A DNA stretch of 10,747 nt from Paracoccaceae bacterium (GCA_013214715.1 JABSSB010000041.1:14871-25617); one strand, 5' to 3'; positions 1-6,908 are shown, counted from the first letter of the stretch. Numbers and translations: made by a program. The notes: a model not told the origin generated them from the letters alone.

Positions 1-45
1 AGCCACAAGGTTCCTGAAAACACCCGGTTGGAGCCCTGCTACTGA
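1..45 (+). CDS. 3' end of upstream gene, probably acsF (partial)
   Basis: The reading frame starting at base 1 runs SHKVPENTRLEPCY and stops at TGA 43-45. That stop shares its last base with the ATG of puhE (TGATG), which is typical of genes joined in an operon. In Rhodobacter-type photosynthesis clusters the gene directly before puhE is acsF, the aerobic (oxygen-dependent) Mg-protoporphyrin IX monomethyl ester cyclase, so the fragment is probably its C-terminus. Fourteen residues are too few to identify the protein by sequence; the name rests on gene order only. Confidence 0.5.
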   Translation, partial: SHKVPENTRLEPCY

Positions 46-860
46 TGCCACACAGCCTTTGGATCGCGGCGGGTTTCGCCCTGTTTGCCTGGTGGTTTTC
101 CACCGGGGCGATCCTGTGGGCTGTGCGGCAGGCTGACCGCTTTGGGACAGGGCGGCAGGTAACGCTGCTTCTGCTGCCTGTGGCGCTGGCCGGTGGTGCG
201 GGCATCTGGGCCAGCCTGTCGATAGGCAGCGTGAACGGTGCTTATCTGGGCTTTGTCTCGGTGCTGCTGGTCTGGGGCTGGATCGAACTGGCCTTTCTGA
301 CCGGGCAGGTCACTGGGCCAAATGTCTATCCATGCCCCGATGATGTGCGGCCCTTTGAACGCTTCATCCGCGCCTGGGGCACGATTGCCTATCATGAAAT
401 GTCGCTGTTGGCGGTCCTCGTGGGGCTTGTCCATATCAGCCAGGGGGCGGAAAACACCGTCGCGCTCTGGACGTTCATCGTGCTGTTCTTCGCGCGTGTT
501 TCGGCCAAGCTGAACCTCTATCTGGGCGTGCCGCGCATCAACACCGAATTCATCCCGCGCCCGCTGGCGCATTTGCCCAGCCATTTCCGCATCCGGCGTC
601 TGAACTGGCTGTTTCCGATCTCGATCACCGCGCTCAGCTTTGCCGTGGCCTGTTGGCTGGAACGGCTCTGGGTGGCGGAGCCGGCACAGGCGGTGGGTTT
701 TGCCCTGCTGACCGCCATGACCGCGCTGGCGTTGCTGGAACACTGGCTGATGGTGCTGCCGCTGCCCGATGCGCGGCTGTGGCGCTGGATGCTGCCCGAG
801 GCCCCAGGCCCAATTCTTAAAACATCAAGACAAGACCCGGAGGGACACCATGGATTTTGA
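45..860 (+). CDS. puhE: PuhE, photosynthetic complex assembly membrane protein (DUF3623 type)
   Basis: This 271-residue protein is an integral membrane protein with about seven hydrophobic segments, roughly at residues 5-27, 38-58, 66-86, 117-132, 138-155, 188-205 and 214-238. A polar stretch at 163-182 (PRINTEFIPRPLAHLPSHFR) looks like the conserved signature of the PuhE family. PuhE is known from Rhodobacter (orf274 of R. capsulatus) as a protein that affects assembly of the photosynthetic apparatus in the inner membrane; its biochemical role is not settled. The ATG overlaps the preceding TGA, with a weak TGGAG about 11 bases upstream, so translational coupling to the upstream gene is likely. 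The last 11 bases overlap hemA. The context acsF-puhE-hemA supports the name as much as the sequence does. Confidence 0.88.
   Translation: MPHSLWIAAGFALFAWWFSTGAILWAVRQADRFGTGRQVTLLLLPVALAGGAGIWASLSIGSVNGAYLGFVSVLLVWGWIELAFLTGQVTGPNVYPCPDDVRPFERFIRAWGTIAYHEMSLLAVLVGLVHISQGAENTVALWTFIVLFFARVSAKLNLYLGVPRINTEFIPRPLAHLPSHFRIRRLNWLFPISITALSFAVACWLERLWVAEPAQAVGFALLTAMTALALLEHWLMVLPLPDARLWRWMLPEAPGPILKTSRQDPEGHHGF
839..844 (+). promoter_or_regulatory. Shine-Dalgarno site that sets the hemA start
   Basis: GGAGGG lies five bases before the ATG at 850, inside the 3' end of puhE. It favours this start over the open frame reaching back to an ATG at 769, whose extra 27 codons (arginine- and cysteine-rich) are simply puhE read in another frame. 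Confidence 0.8.
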
Positions 861-2064
861 CGCGCTGTTCAATTCGCAGCTCGACGCTTTGAAGGCGGAT
901 GGTAATTACCGCATCTTCGCAGAGCTGGAACGACAATGCGGCCAGTTTCCAAAGGCCCGCAGCCATGATGATGATGCCCCCGATCAGGTGACGGTCTGGT
1001 GCTCGAACGACTATCTCGGCATGGGTCAGCATCCCAAGGTGCAAAAGGCGATGGTTGATGCGGTTCTGGCGCACGGCACCGGGGCCGGCGGCACGCGCAA
1101 CATCTCGGGTACCAATAACTGCCATGTCGCTTTGGAGGCCGAACTGGCAGATCTGCATGGCAAGGAAGACGCGCTGCTGTTCACCTCGGGCTATGTGTCA
1201 AATTGGGCGGCACTGTCCACGCTCGGGTCGCGTCTGGCCGATTGCGTGATCCTGTCGGATGAGTTGAACCACGCGTCCATGATCGAAGGTATACGCCATT
1301 CCCGCGCCAAAAAGGTGATCTGGAAACATAACGACCCTGAAGATCTGGATCGCAAGCTGGCGGCACTGCCCGCCAATGCGCCCAAGATCGTGGCCTTTGA
1401 ATCGGTCTATTCCATGGATGGCGATATTTGCCCAATGGAAGAGATCCTGGAGGTCGCCGAAAAGCATGGCGCGATGACGTATCTTGACGAGGTCCATGCC
1501 GTTGGCCTGTATGGCCCGCGCGGTGGCGGCGTCAGCGAAGAGCGTGGGCTGGCCGATCGTATTACCCTGATCGAAGGCACGCTGGGAAAAGCCTATGGCT
1601 GCATGGGCGGCTATATCACCGGGTCGGCGGCAATGTGCGATTTCATCCGCTCCTTTGCGTCGGGCTTCATCTTCACCACCGCGCTGCCCCCGGCGGTCGC
1701 GGCGGCGGCGGCCACCTCGATTGCACATCTGAAAGAAAGCCAGGTCGAGCGCGACCGGCAGAAACAGCAGGTTGCCAAGCTGCGCAACATGCTGGATGCG
1801 CGCGGTATCCCGCATCTGGACAATCCCAGCCATATTGTGCCGGTGATGATCAAGGATCCGGTCAAATGCAAAATGCTGGCCGATATCCTGATGCAGGACT
1901 GGGGTATCTATGTGCAGCCGATCAACTATCCGACAGTGCCGAAAGGAACCGAGCGTCTGCGCTTCACGCCCGGACCGCTGCATAGTGATGCAGATATCCT
2001 TCATCTGGTCGAAGCGTTGTCGGTCTTATGGAAACAATGCGCAATTGCCCATGCGGTCGCTTGA
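850..2064 (+). CDS. hemA: HemA, 5-aminolevulinate synthase
   Basis: This 404-residue PLP-dependent enzyme condenses glycine and succinyl-CoA to 5-aminolevulinate, the first committed step of heme and bacteriochlorophyll synthesis by the C4 route. Length and sequence match Rhodobacter HemA (about 407 residues) from end to end. Visible signatures are WCSNDYLGMGQHP near residue 50, GAGGTRNISGT near 80-90, LNHASMIEGIRHS, the cofactor-binding DEVHAVG (Asp213, His216), and the PLP lysine Lys247 in GTLGKAYG. YVQPINYPTVPKGTERLRFTP near the C-terminus is also diagnostic. The start at 850 follows a strong GGAGGG and begins MDFDALFNSQL, which aligns with known N-termini. The gene overlaps puhE by 11 bases and is followed 68 bases later by cycA, so it belongs to the puh/acsF operon, though a promoter of its own inside puhE cannot be excluded. 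Confidence 0.96.
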   Translation: MDFDALFNSQLDALKADGNYRIFAELERQCGQFPKARSHDDDAPDQVTVWCSNDYLGMGQHPKVQKAMVDAVLAHGTGAGGTRNISGTNNCHVALEAELADLHGKEDALLFTSGYVSNWAALSTLGSRLADCVILSDELNHASMIEGIRHSRAKKVIWKHNDPEDLDRKLAALPANAPKIVAFESVYSMDGDICPMEEILEVAEKHGAMTYLDEVHAVGLYGPRGGGVSEERGLADRITLIEGTLGKAYGCMGGYITGSAAMCDFIRSFASGFIFTTALPPAVAAAAATSIAHLKESQVERDRQKQQVAKLRNMLDARGIPHLDNPSHIVPVMIKDPVKCKMLADILMQDWGIYVQPINYPTVPKGTERLRFTPGPLHSDADILHLVEALSVLWKQCAIAHAVA

Positions 2065-2086
2065 CCGATTGATTTGATCTGCATCG

Positions 2087-2102
2087 CGTAGCACTACGTA
2101 GT
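2087..2102 (+). promoter_or_regulatory. Palindromic element upstream of cycA
   Basis: The 68-base gap between hemA and cycA holds CGTAG-N5-CGTAG (2087-2091 and 2097-2101), two direct copies one helical turn apart. The second copy is part of a perfect 10-bp palindrome, ACTACGTAGT (2093-2102). Such nested symmetry suggests a protein-binding site or promoter element, but I know no regulator for it. TGATCT at 2075-2080 resembles the -35 element (TGATCC) of the RpoE-type promoter known at R. sphaeroides cycA, but there is no convincing -10 match at the right distance. Confidence 0.3.
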
Positions 2103-2132
2103 TCAGAGAAACGGGAAAACTGGGAGAGACAT

Positions 2133-2558
2133 ATGTTCCGTATGATGTCAGCCGCTTTGGCCTTGTCCGCACTTGCCGCTCCGGCCATGGCCGAAGGAGA
2201 TGCCGCCGCCGGTGAAAAGGGCTTCAACAAGTGCAAAGCCTGCCACATGATCGTCACCGATGCTGGCGACCAAATCGTCAAGGGCGGCCGCACAGGGCCC
2301 AATCTTTACAATGTGGCGGGTCGTCAGGCGGGCACTTATCCCGATTTCCGCTATGGCGATGATCTGGTTGCCGCAGGCGAAGCCGGTCTTGTCTGGGACG
2401 AAGCGAATTTCGTGACGTATACGCAGGATCCGCGCCAATTCCTGCGTGACACGCTGGATGACAAGTCGGCCAAATCGAAAATGTCCTTCAAACTGCGCGA
2501 TGAACAGGACGCCGCCGATATCTGGGCTTACATCGTCTCGGTCAGCGCAGGCTCCTAA
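2133..2558 (+). CDS. cycA: CycA, periplasmic cytochrome c2
   Basis: This 141-residue precursor has a Sec signal peptide of about 20 residues (MFRMMSAALALSALAAPAMA, cleaved after Ala-Met-Ala). The heme-attachment motif CKACH follows at residues 34-38 (Cys34, Cys37, His38), and Met117 in KSKMSFKL is the likely sixth heme ligand. The mature part resembles Rhodobacter cytochrome c2 closely: the opening EGDAAAGEKGF, TGPNLYNVAGRQAGT, WDEANFV-Y-QDP and IWAYI all have counterparts there. The protein returns electrons from the cytochrome bc1 complex to the photosynthetic reaction centre in the periplasm, and it can also feed oxidases. A GGGAG at 2122-2126 lies six bases before the ATG. The gene ends tail to tail with bchO, sharing bases between the two stop codons. 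The name cytochrome c551/c2 would also fit. Confidence 0.93.
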   Translation: MFRMMSAALALSALAAPAMAEGDAAAGEKGFNKCKACHMIVTDAGDQIVKGGRTGPNLYNVAGRQAGTYPDFRYGDDLVAAGEAGLVWDEANFVTYTQDPRQFLRDTLDDKSAKSKMSFKLRDEQDAADIWAYIVSVSAGS

Positions 2559-3424
2559 GCCGCGAGCGTCAGACTTTCTTGGATGACCCCGGCCAGCAGG
2601 TCGGGGTTTTCTTCATGGGCCAGATGGCCCAGCCTATCCAGCGCCGTCAGCCGCGTATTTTGCATCCGCTCTTCAGCGCGCGCAGCCACGGCGGGCGGCA
2701 CCGCCAGGTCCCCGGCGGCGGTGATGAAATGACACGCTGCCGTGATCTCGGGCAGGGCGCGGAGCAGGTCGTTCAGCGCCCATTGCGACATCATGGTCAG
2801 CGTGCCGTCGATATGCTGCCGATCCGCGATCAATCTTGTATAGCAGGCCATCATCTCGGGCGGGGGGTGCGAGCCTGTGCCTTCGATCAACCGCTGCGCC
2901 CGCGCGCCGGGGTTTGGCCCCGCGCTGAAGGCCAAAGCCGTAAGCGGGTTCAGCGCCAGCGCCTTGGCCATGACCGGAAAAAGCCATCCGGCAAAGCCCT
3001 CGAAATTCTCCAAAGCCGGGTTCAGCCCGATAATCTGCGGGGCAGGGTTCATGTGCCGCGCCAGCTGCAAAGCGACTGCGGCGCCGGCAGAATGGCCGAT
3101 GATTGCCTGCGGCTGCCAGCCTTCCTGTGCGATTAGCCGCGCGACATCTTCGGCCATCGGGCGCAGCCCGCTGCGAAACCGGGTGCCAAGCCGTGTGAAC
3201 CCATGCCCCGGCAAATCGAGCGCGATGCAACGAAACCGCGATTTCAGGCGGTCAATCAGCCCGGCCCAGCTATGCGTTGTCGCACCTGCGCCATGCAGAA
3301 ACAGCAGATCGGGGGCGGCGCGCGGCGGGCCAACGATCTGAACATGCCAGCGATGCGGCTTGCTTTGGATCATGCGCGAGGCCTCGGCCATCGGCCAGCC
3401 CTTCAATCCGCCCGGATACTCCAT
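2555..3424 (-). CDS. bchO: BchO, magnesium-chelatase-linked alpha/beta hydrolase
   Basis: This 289-residue protein has an alpha/beta-hydrolase fold. It shows the oxyanion-loop motif LFLHGAGATTHSW (residues 41-53), DLPGHGFT at 70-77, the nucleophile elbow GHSAG with Ser112, an acid candidate Asp239 in AAGDLAVPP, and the histidine region RLGHLAHEENP (His267 or His270). BchO proteins are encoded beside bchI and bchD in purple bacteria and annotated as magnesium-chelatase accessory proteins. The catalytic triad suggests an esterase-like activity, but the substrate is not established. The ATG overlaps the bchD stop (TGATG), so the gene is translationally coupled as the last member of crtA-bchI-bchD-bchO. 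Its TAG stop interlocks with the cycA TAA. Confidence 0.9.
   Translation of the reverse strand: MEYPGGLKGWPMAEASRMIQSKPHRWHVQIVGPPRAAPDLLFLHGAGATTHSWAGLIDRLKSRFRCIALDLPGHGFTRLGTRFRSGLRPMAEDVARLIAQEGWQPQAIIGHSAGAAVALQLARHMNPAPQIIGLNPALENFEGFAGWLFPVMAKALALNPLTALAFSAGPNPGARAQRLIEGTGSHPPPEMMACYTRLIADRQHIDGTLTMMSQWALNDLLRALPEITAACHFITAAGDLAVPPAVAARAEERMQNTRLTALDRLGHLAHEENPDLLAGVIQESLTLAA
2586..2610 (+). terminator. Intrinsic terminator for hemA-cycA, inside the bchO 3' end
   Basis: ACCCCGGCC (2586-2594) pairs with GGTCGGGGT (2599-2607) across the tetraloop AGCA. This gives a nine-pair GC-rich stem with one G-U pair, followed by TTT at 2608-2610 and then CTTC. It begins 28 bases after the cycA stop. 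The T run is on the + strand side only, so the element should stop + strand transcripts from cycA and not bchO transcripts. It sits in bchO codons for ENPDLLAGVI (residues 272-281). Confidence 0.72.
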
Positions 3425-5091
3425 CAGCCTGCCGTCACCTGTTCGACGGTGCGGCTGATCACCTCGGCCCCCGCGCGGGGCAGGGCGAGATGCCGTGCGC
3501 CCATATGCGCGGCCAGTTGGTGCAGGGCAGGCTGAGGCCGCACACCTGTGTCCAGCACAACCGAGTCAACCCCGATACCGCGCAGCCATCCTGCCATCTG
3601 CTCGGCATCCTGCCGGGCTTGGGCACGCCCGCCGCCCGGCGTCAACGGCACATTGGCCTTGCCATCAGTCAGCAGCAGGATCAGCGGGCTCAACCCCTGA
3701 CGCCGTGCGCCCAGACCCAGCAGCCCGCTGGCCTGCAAGCCAGCCGCCAACGGCGTGCCACCGCCACCGGGCAATCCGGCGAGTTGTTTCTTGGCCTGCA
3801 CCAGCGCGCGGGTGGGCGGCAGCAGAACCTCCGCCCCTTCGGCCCGGAACGCCACCAGGGCCGCGTGATCGCGGCTGGCATAGGCCCGGGCCAGCAGCAA
3901 TTCGACCGCGCCTTTGACCTCTCCCAATCGGGTCAGCGCCTGTGACCCCGAGGCATCTACCGCAAAGATCAGCAACCGGTCCGACCGGCTTTCATAGCGT
4001 TTGATGCGCAAATCCTGTGGCCGCAGCGTCAGACGCGGCGTGCCGGGCGCGCGTGCGCGTAGCCTTTGCCAGGGGGCTGCCGCGCGCAACGTCGCGCCAA
4101 TATCCAGCCGGTTCGCCCCATCGGGCCGTCCTGGTCGGGCGGGCAGGGGGCGTCCGCGCCGATTGCCCTTGCGTTTCGCACCTGCGCCGCCCGCGCCTTG
4201 CCCGCCGCCCGACAGGGCTGAGGGCAACACGCCATCCGGCAACACGGCCTGCACGGCGGCAATCAGAAGCTCTTGCGGGATTTCCATCTGCGTCGGGTCC
4301 GACGAGGACGGATCTGAGCGATCCTCCTCCTCCGGCGGCGGAGGCGGCGGCGCCTCATCACTTTGCGGCAATTGCGTTGCGCGCGGGGCCAGAACCAGCG
4401 CGGCGGCCAGTTCCAGATCCTCCTGCGCGATCTCCAGCCGACCGGTCAGCGCCGCATGGGCCCGCGCGGCCCGGCAGGCCATCAGAGGCGCCCGCAACCC
4501 GCGCACGCCCAACTGCTGTGCTAACGACACCAGCGGCGCAACCGCATCGGTCAGCGCGATATCCTCCAACCGGGCGCGGGCCGCTTGAAGGTCGGAAAAG
4601 GCGGGCAGGTCTGCGACGGCCATTGGTACGCCTTCCAATGACATAGAAAACGCGAGCCGATCTGCCAAAGCACGGGGCAACCCGTCTTCGGGTTCGGCCG
4701 CTTCGATCAGGGCGACAAGGCAATCGGGTGCACCATCATCCAGCGCCAGCGCCAGCCGCGCTGCGAGTTCAGGCGCGCAGCGTTCGGCGCCGGTCAGAAC
4801 ATGGCACCCCGCCCGCTCCAACACGCCCTGATGGCGGGTCAGCGCTGTTGCGCCGCCCAGACCAGACAGGTCCAAACCACCATAAAGGGCATCATCACTC
4901 ATGTTCGGGTGCAGCGCGACACGGGGCAGGTCCACCTGATCCAGCAGCGTGATCCAACGCTCCCGCACCGGACCCGCGCGGGCGATCATCGCAATCCCGC
5001 TTAAGCCCTTGGGGTCTACCGCCATCAAACCGGCGGCAAGGCAGGCCCGCGCCCAAATGGCCTGCGGATCGGGGCCGATCGCGGGGCTCAC
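3424..5091 (-). CDS. bchD: BchD, magnesium chelatase subunit D
   Basis: This 555-residue subunit belongs to the protoporphyrin IX magnesium chelatase and forms the ATP-driven motor complex with BchI that works on BchH. The order is an N-terminal AAA-like region (about 1-240) with no intact Walker A motif, as expected for BchD. A proline- and acid-rich linker follows (six prolines at 248-253, then EEEDRSD), then a basic Gly/Arg stretch near 300-320. The C-terminal integrin-like (vWA) domain has the metal site DASGS (Asp379, Ser381, Ser383), Thr446 in GGGGTPLA and Asp476 in LLTDGKAN. Length matches Rhodobacter BchD (about 560). I chose the GTG start at 5091: it overlaps the bchI stop as GTGA, has GGAGGA at the right distance, and gives an N-terminus like the family's. 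Open frame continues upstream to 5316 but only inside bchI. Confidence 0.93.
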   Translation of the reverse strand: MSPAIGPDPQAIWARACLAAGLMAVDPKGLSGIAMIARAGPVRERWITLLDQVDLPRVALHPNMSDDALYGGLDLSGLGGATALTRHQGVLERAGCHVLTGAERCAPELAARLALALDDGAPDCLVALIEAAEPEDGLPRALADRLAFSMSLEGVPMAVADLPAFSDLQAARARLEDIALTDAVAPLVSLAQQLGVRGLRAPLMACRAARAHAALTGRLEIAQEDLELAAALVLAPRATQLPQSDEAPPPPPPEEEDRSDPSSSDPTQMEIPQELLIAAVQAVLPDGVLPSALSGGGQGAGGAGAKRKGNRRGRPLPARPGRPDGANRLDIGATLRAAAPWQRLRARAPGTPRLTLRPQDLRIKRYESRSDRLLIFAVDASGSQALTRLGEVKGAVELLLARAYASRDHAALVAFRAEGAEVLLPPTRALVQAKKQLAGLPGGGGTPLAAGLQASGLLGLGARRQGLSPLILLLTDGKANVPLTPGGGRAQARQDAEQMAGWLRGIGVDSVVLDTGVRPQPALHQLAAHMGARHLALPRAGAEVISRTVEQVTAG

Positions 5092-6122
5092 CCGAATGTC
5101 TCCTCCAAGCAGCGCTGCACGCGCGCCAGCGACCCGGCCTCGTCCAGAGGATCGCGGCGCAAACGATGCGCCAGCGCCAGCGGCGCAACCTCGCGCAGAT
5201 GGGTGCGGCGCAGGCTGGTGTCCCCGCGATAGGCGGCCAAGGCGCGGCCTGCCTTCAGCAGCGTCAATTCTCCGCGCAGCCCGTCTGATCCCAGCGCAAT
5301 GCACAAAGCCGCACAATCGCGCAGCACGGGCTTGCGCACCTTCACGTCATCAAGTCGTGCGCGCGCAGCCAGAATCTCGTCCCGCAGCGCGGCATCCTTG
5401 CGCCGCCAACGCGTCATGAATCCCTCAGGATCGTTTTCAAACGCATCGCGGCGCTGGATCACGTCGATCCGGTCGTCGATAGTTTCGGGTGTCGTCACCT
5501 CGACCGACAGGCCGAACCGGTCCAGAAGCTGCGGGCGCAGATCGCCTTCTTCGGGGTTGCCCGAGCCGACCAGCACGAACCGCGCTGGATGGCGGATCGA
5601 CAGGCCCTCACGCTCCACCACGTTTTCGCCCGACTGCGCCACATCCAGAAGCAAGTCGACGACGTGATCTTCCAGCAGGTTGATCTCGTCGATATACAGA
5701 TAGCCGCGATTGGCCTGCGCCAGCAGACCGGGCTGAAACGCCTTTTCGCCCTGCGTCAGCGCGCGTTCTATGTCGAGCGCGCCCGTCACGCGGTCTTCGG
5801 TCACGCCCAAAGGCAGATCGACCACTGGCGTCGGGCGCGGCAGCAGGGGCGCGGCCGGGTCAATTTCGGCCCAGTCGGGCACCGTGTCGATATGGGCGGA
5901 ATTGACCGGGCAGCCTGCGACGGCCTCGATCGGGGGCAATAATGCAGCCAGCGCGCGCACAGCGGTGGATTTCCCCGTGCCGCGATCCCCAAAAACCAGA
6001 ACCCCACCCAGCTTGGGATCAACCGCTGTTAGGATCATCGCAAGCTTCATCTCGTGCTGGCCAACGATGGCCGAAAACGGAAAGACCGGCTTGCTTACAC
6101 CTGTTTGCCCTGAATCAAGCAT
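5088..6122 (-). CDS. bchI: BchI, magnesium chelatase AAA+ ATPase subunit
   Basis: This 344-residue AAA+ ATPase drives Mg insertion into protoporphyrin IX as hexameric rings with BchD. It is close to Rhodobacter BchI in length and sequence. Features seen are PVFPFSAIVGQ at 12-22, Walker A GDRGTGKS (45-52, Lys51), the BchI/ChlI segment TPVVDLPLGVTEDRVTGALD (98-117), Walker B YLYIDE (141-146, Asp145-Glu146), a sensor-1 type GSGNPEEGDLRPQLLDRFG (186-204) with the arginine pair Arg196/Arg202, and the C-terminal HRLRRDPLDEAGS (319-331). The ATG at 6122 gives a short leader before PVFPFSAIVGQ, as in homologues, and has purine-rich GGAGG upstream. An upstream ATG at 6242 would add 40 arginine-rich residues read from crtA in another frame. 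The gene overlaps the crtA end by 28 bases. Confidence 0.96.
   Translation of the reverse strand: MLDSGQTGVSKPVFPFSAIVGQHEMKLAMILTAVDPKLGGVLVFGDRGTGKSTAVRALAALLPPIEAVAGCPVNSAHIDTVPDWAEIDPAAPLLPRPTPVVDLPLGVTEDRVTGALDIERALTQGEKAFQPGLLAQANRGYLYIDEINLLEDHVVDLLLDVAQSGENVVEREGLSIRHPARFVLVGSGNPEEGDLRPQLLDRFGLSVEVTTPETIDDRIDVIQRRDAFENDPEGFMTRWRRKDAALRDEILAARARLDDVKVRKPVLRDCAALCIALGSDGLRGELTLLKAGRALAAYRGDTSLRRTHLREVAPLALAHRLRRDPLDEAGSLARVQRCLEETFG
5101..5106 (-). promoter_or_regulatory. Shine-Dalgarno site for the GTG start of bchD
   Basis: On the minus strand GGAGGA lies about nine bases before the GTG at 5091, inside the last codons of bchI. No in-frame ATG sits at a comparable position, so this site decides the start. 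The next candidate inside the gene would cut off the conserved N-terminus. Confidence 0.75.
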
Positions 6123-6805
6123 AGATCCTCGCCTCCCCATATGCCTTGCGTGTTCACCACCCGGAACCGGGCGTATAATTCTTCCTGAAACCAGCCCTCT
6201 TTGCGCACCGCGCGGATGGCCTCGGCATGCGGTCCGCTCCAACGGGCAAAGCGGGCCATGCTGGCCATGTCGGGCCAGATCGAAAAGGTCACCTGATGCA
6301 GCGCGGGCACCTCGCCCATACCGATCTTGAACATCACATTCGGATCGGCGCCAATGACATCGTTGATATCGGGTACCCTGCTCCAGAAGCGGCGGGCGAT
6401 GCGCGGGCGCAACGTGGCGCGGGTCAGCGCAGCAATCGGGCCTTCACCCGTTGGCGACAGGCTGGGGCGGAAGGGTTCCTTGCCGGACCAGTTGCCGCGC
6501 GCGCTGATCGGTTGCAGAAATAGCGTGCCGCTTTCGGCCGCCATGTCGCGGTAGCGCGCGAATAATGGCGCCTCGTTCAATGTGCGCTGCGCCGTCTCAA
6601 GATCAGGCCAGGCGCAGAGCATCGTGTAAACTGACGGGTTGAATTTCAGCGTAAAGCCATTGTCCGGCCCCGAGCCGCACAGCTTCCAGAACTCCAGCCC
6701 CGGCATCCGGGACAAAGGCAGACGGGCAAAGCCCATCATTGCGAACGCCCAAAGGCGCGCGCCCGGCGTGGCAAAACGGTGCAGGCTAAGGCTGACGATC
6801 TGCAT
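6095..6805 (-). CDS. crtA: CrtA, spheroidene monooxygenase
   Basis: This 236-residue protein matches the CrtA family in length and in the opening pattern: QIVSLSLHRF, RLWAFAMMG, then FWKLCGSG at 39-46. In purple bacteria CrtA adds the keto oxygen at C-2 of spheroidene (giving spheroidenone) under oxygenated conditions, and it is a heme-containing oxygenase. Further conserved-looking parts are PLFARYRDMAAESGTLFLQPISARG (residues about 80-104), HQVTFSIWPD and EGWFQEELYARFRV near the C-terminus. The ATG at 6805 has GGGGGA eight bases upstream. It is the first gene of crtA-bchI-bchD-bchO and is transcribed away from crtI from a shared 131-base control region with two PpsR-type boxes. Its presence implies the spheroidene branch, although crtC, crtD and crtF lie outside this window. 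Confidence 0.92.
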   Translation of the reverse strand: MQIVSLSLHRFATPGARLWAFAMMGFARLPLSRMPGLEFWKLCGSGPDNGFTLKFNPSVYTMLCAWPDLETAQRTLNEAPLFARYRDMAAESGTLFLQPISARGNWSGKEPFRPSLSPTGEGPIAALTRATLRPRIARRFWSRVPDINDVIGADPNVMFKIGMGEVPALHQVTFSIWPDMASMARFARWSGPHAEAIRAVRKEGWFQEELYARFRVVNTQGIWGGEDLCLIQGKQV

Positions 6806-6809
6806 GATA

Positions 6810-6835
6810 CTGGTCCCCCATCTGGTCCCTTGGGG
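6810..6835 (-). promoter_or_regulatory. Repeated GGGACCAG leader element upstream of crtA
   Basis: Reading the minus strand, the crtA leader carries GGGACCAG twice (6829-6822 and 6817-6810). The copy nearer the gene includes part of the ribosome binding site GGGGGA. CCCC at 6835-6832 can pair with GGGG at 6819-6816 across a 12-base loop, which could mask the ribosome binding site. The stem is only four pairs, so a control function is a guess. Confidence 0.25.
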
Positions 6836-6847
6836 CTTCTCCGGTTC

Positions 6848-6865
6848 TGTCAGGCCAGTGTGACA
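6848..6865. promoter_or_regulatory. PpsR/CrtJ box 1 (crtA side)
   Basis: TGTCAGGCCAGTGTGACA fits the TGT-N12-ACA consensus exactly, including the extended TGTC...GACA. PpsR/CrtJ represses photosynthesis genes under oxygen in Rhodobacter relatives. The box ends 43 bases from the crtA start codon, in the divergent crtA-crtI region where such sites are known. Confidence 0.8.
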
Positions 6866-6876
6866 TGTGTTGGCTT

Positions 6877-6905
6877 TTTTGAAAAGGTCTGACAGTGAAT
6901 ATTGT
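6877..6905 (+). promoter_or_regulatory. Candidate sigma-70 promoter for crtI
   Basis: TTTTGA (6877-6882) and TATTGT (6900-6905) are 17 bases apart and would start transcription near 6912, leaving a leader of about 25 bases. The -10 element runs into PpsR box 2, which would explain repression. Both hexamers are only moderate matches. Confidence 0.3.
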
Positions 6906-6908
6906 CAA
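6880..6908 (-). promoter_or_regulatory. Candidate sigma-70 promoter for crtA
   Basis: On the minus strand a perfect -35 hexamer TTGACA (6908-6903), formed by the left arm of PpsR box 2, is followed after 17 bases by TTTTCA (6885-6880), a poor -10. Transcription would begin near 6873, with PpsR box 1 just downstream of the start. The call rests mainly on the -35 match and position. Confidence 0.3.

Noticed and set aside
769..849. Upstream extension of hemA to an ATG at 769
   Set aside because: The added residues lie wholly within puhE and do not resemble HemA N-termini, and the strong GGAGGG points to the ATG at 850.
1429..1434. Cys194-Pro195 in HemA as a heme-regulatory (CP) motif
   Set aside because: A single CP inside the conserved catalytic core, without a second ligand I can identify, is too little to claim heme sensing.
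2069..2079. TTGAT-TTGATC before cycA as an FnrL box
   Set aside because: The consensus TTGAT-N4-ATCAA needs an inverted second half. Here TTGAT is repeated directly, with no ATCAA at the right distance.
5092..5316. Upstream extension of bchD into bchI
   Set aside because: The stretch overlaps conserved bchI coding sequence. The GTG at 5091 with GGAGGA upstream gives a normal BchD length.
6123..6242. Upstream extension of bchI to an ATG at 6242
   Set aside because: The added 40 residues are crtA sequence in another frame, and the protein from 6122 already matches the family's length.
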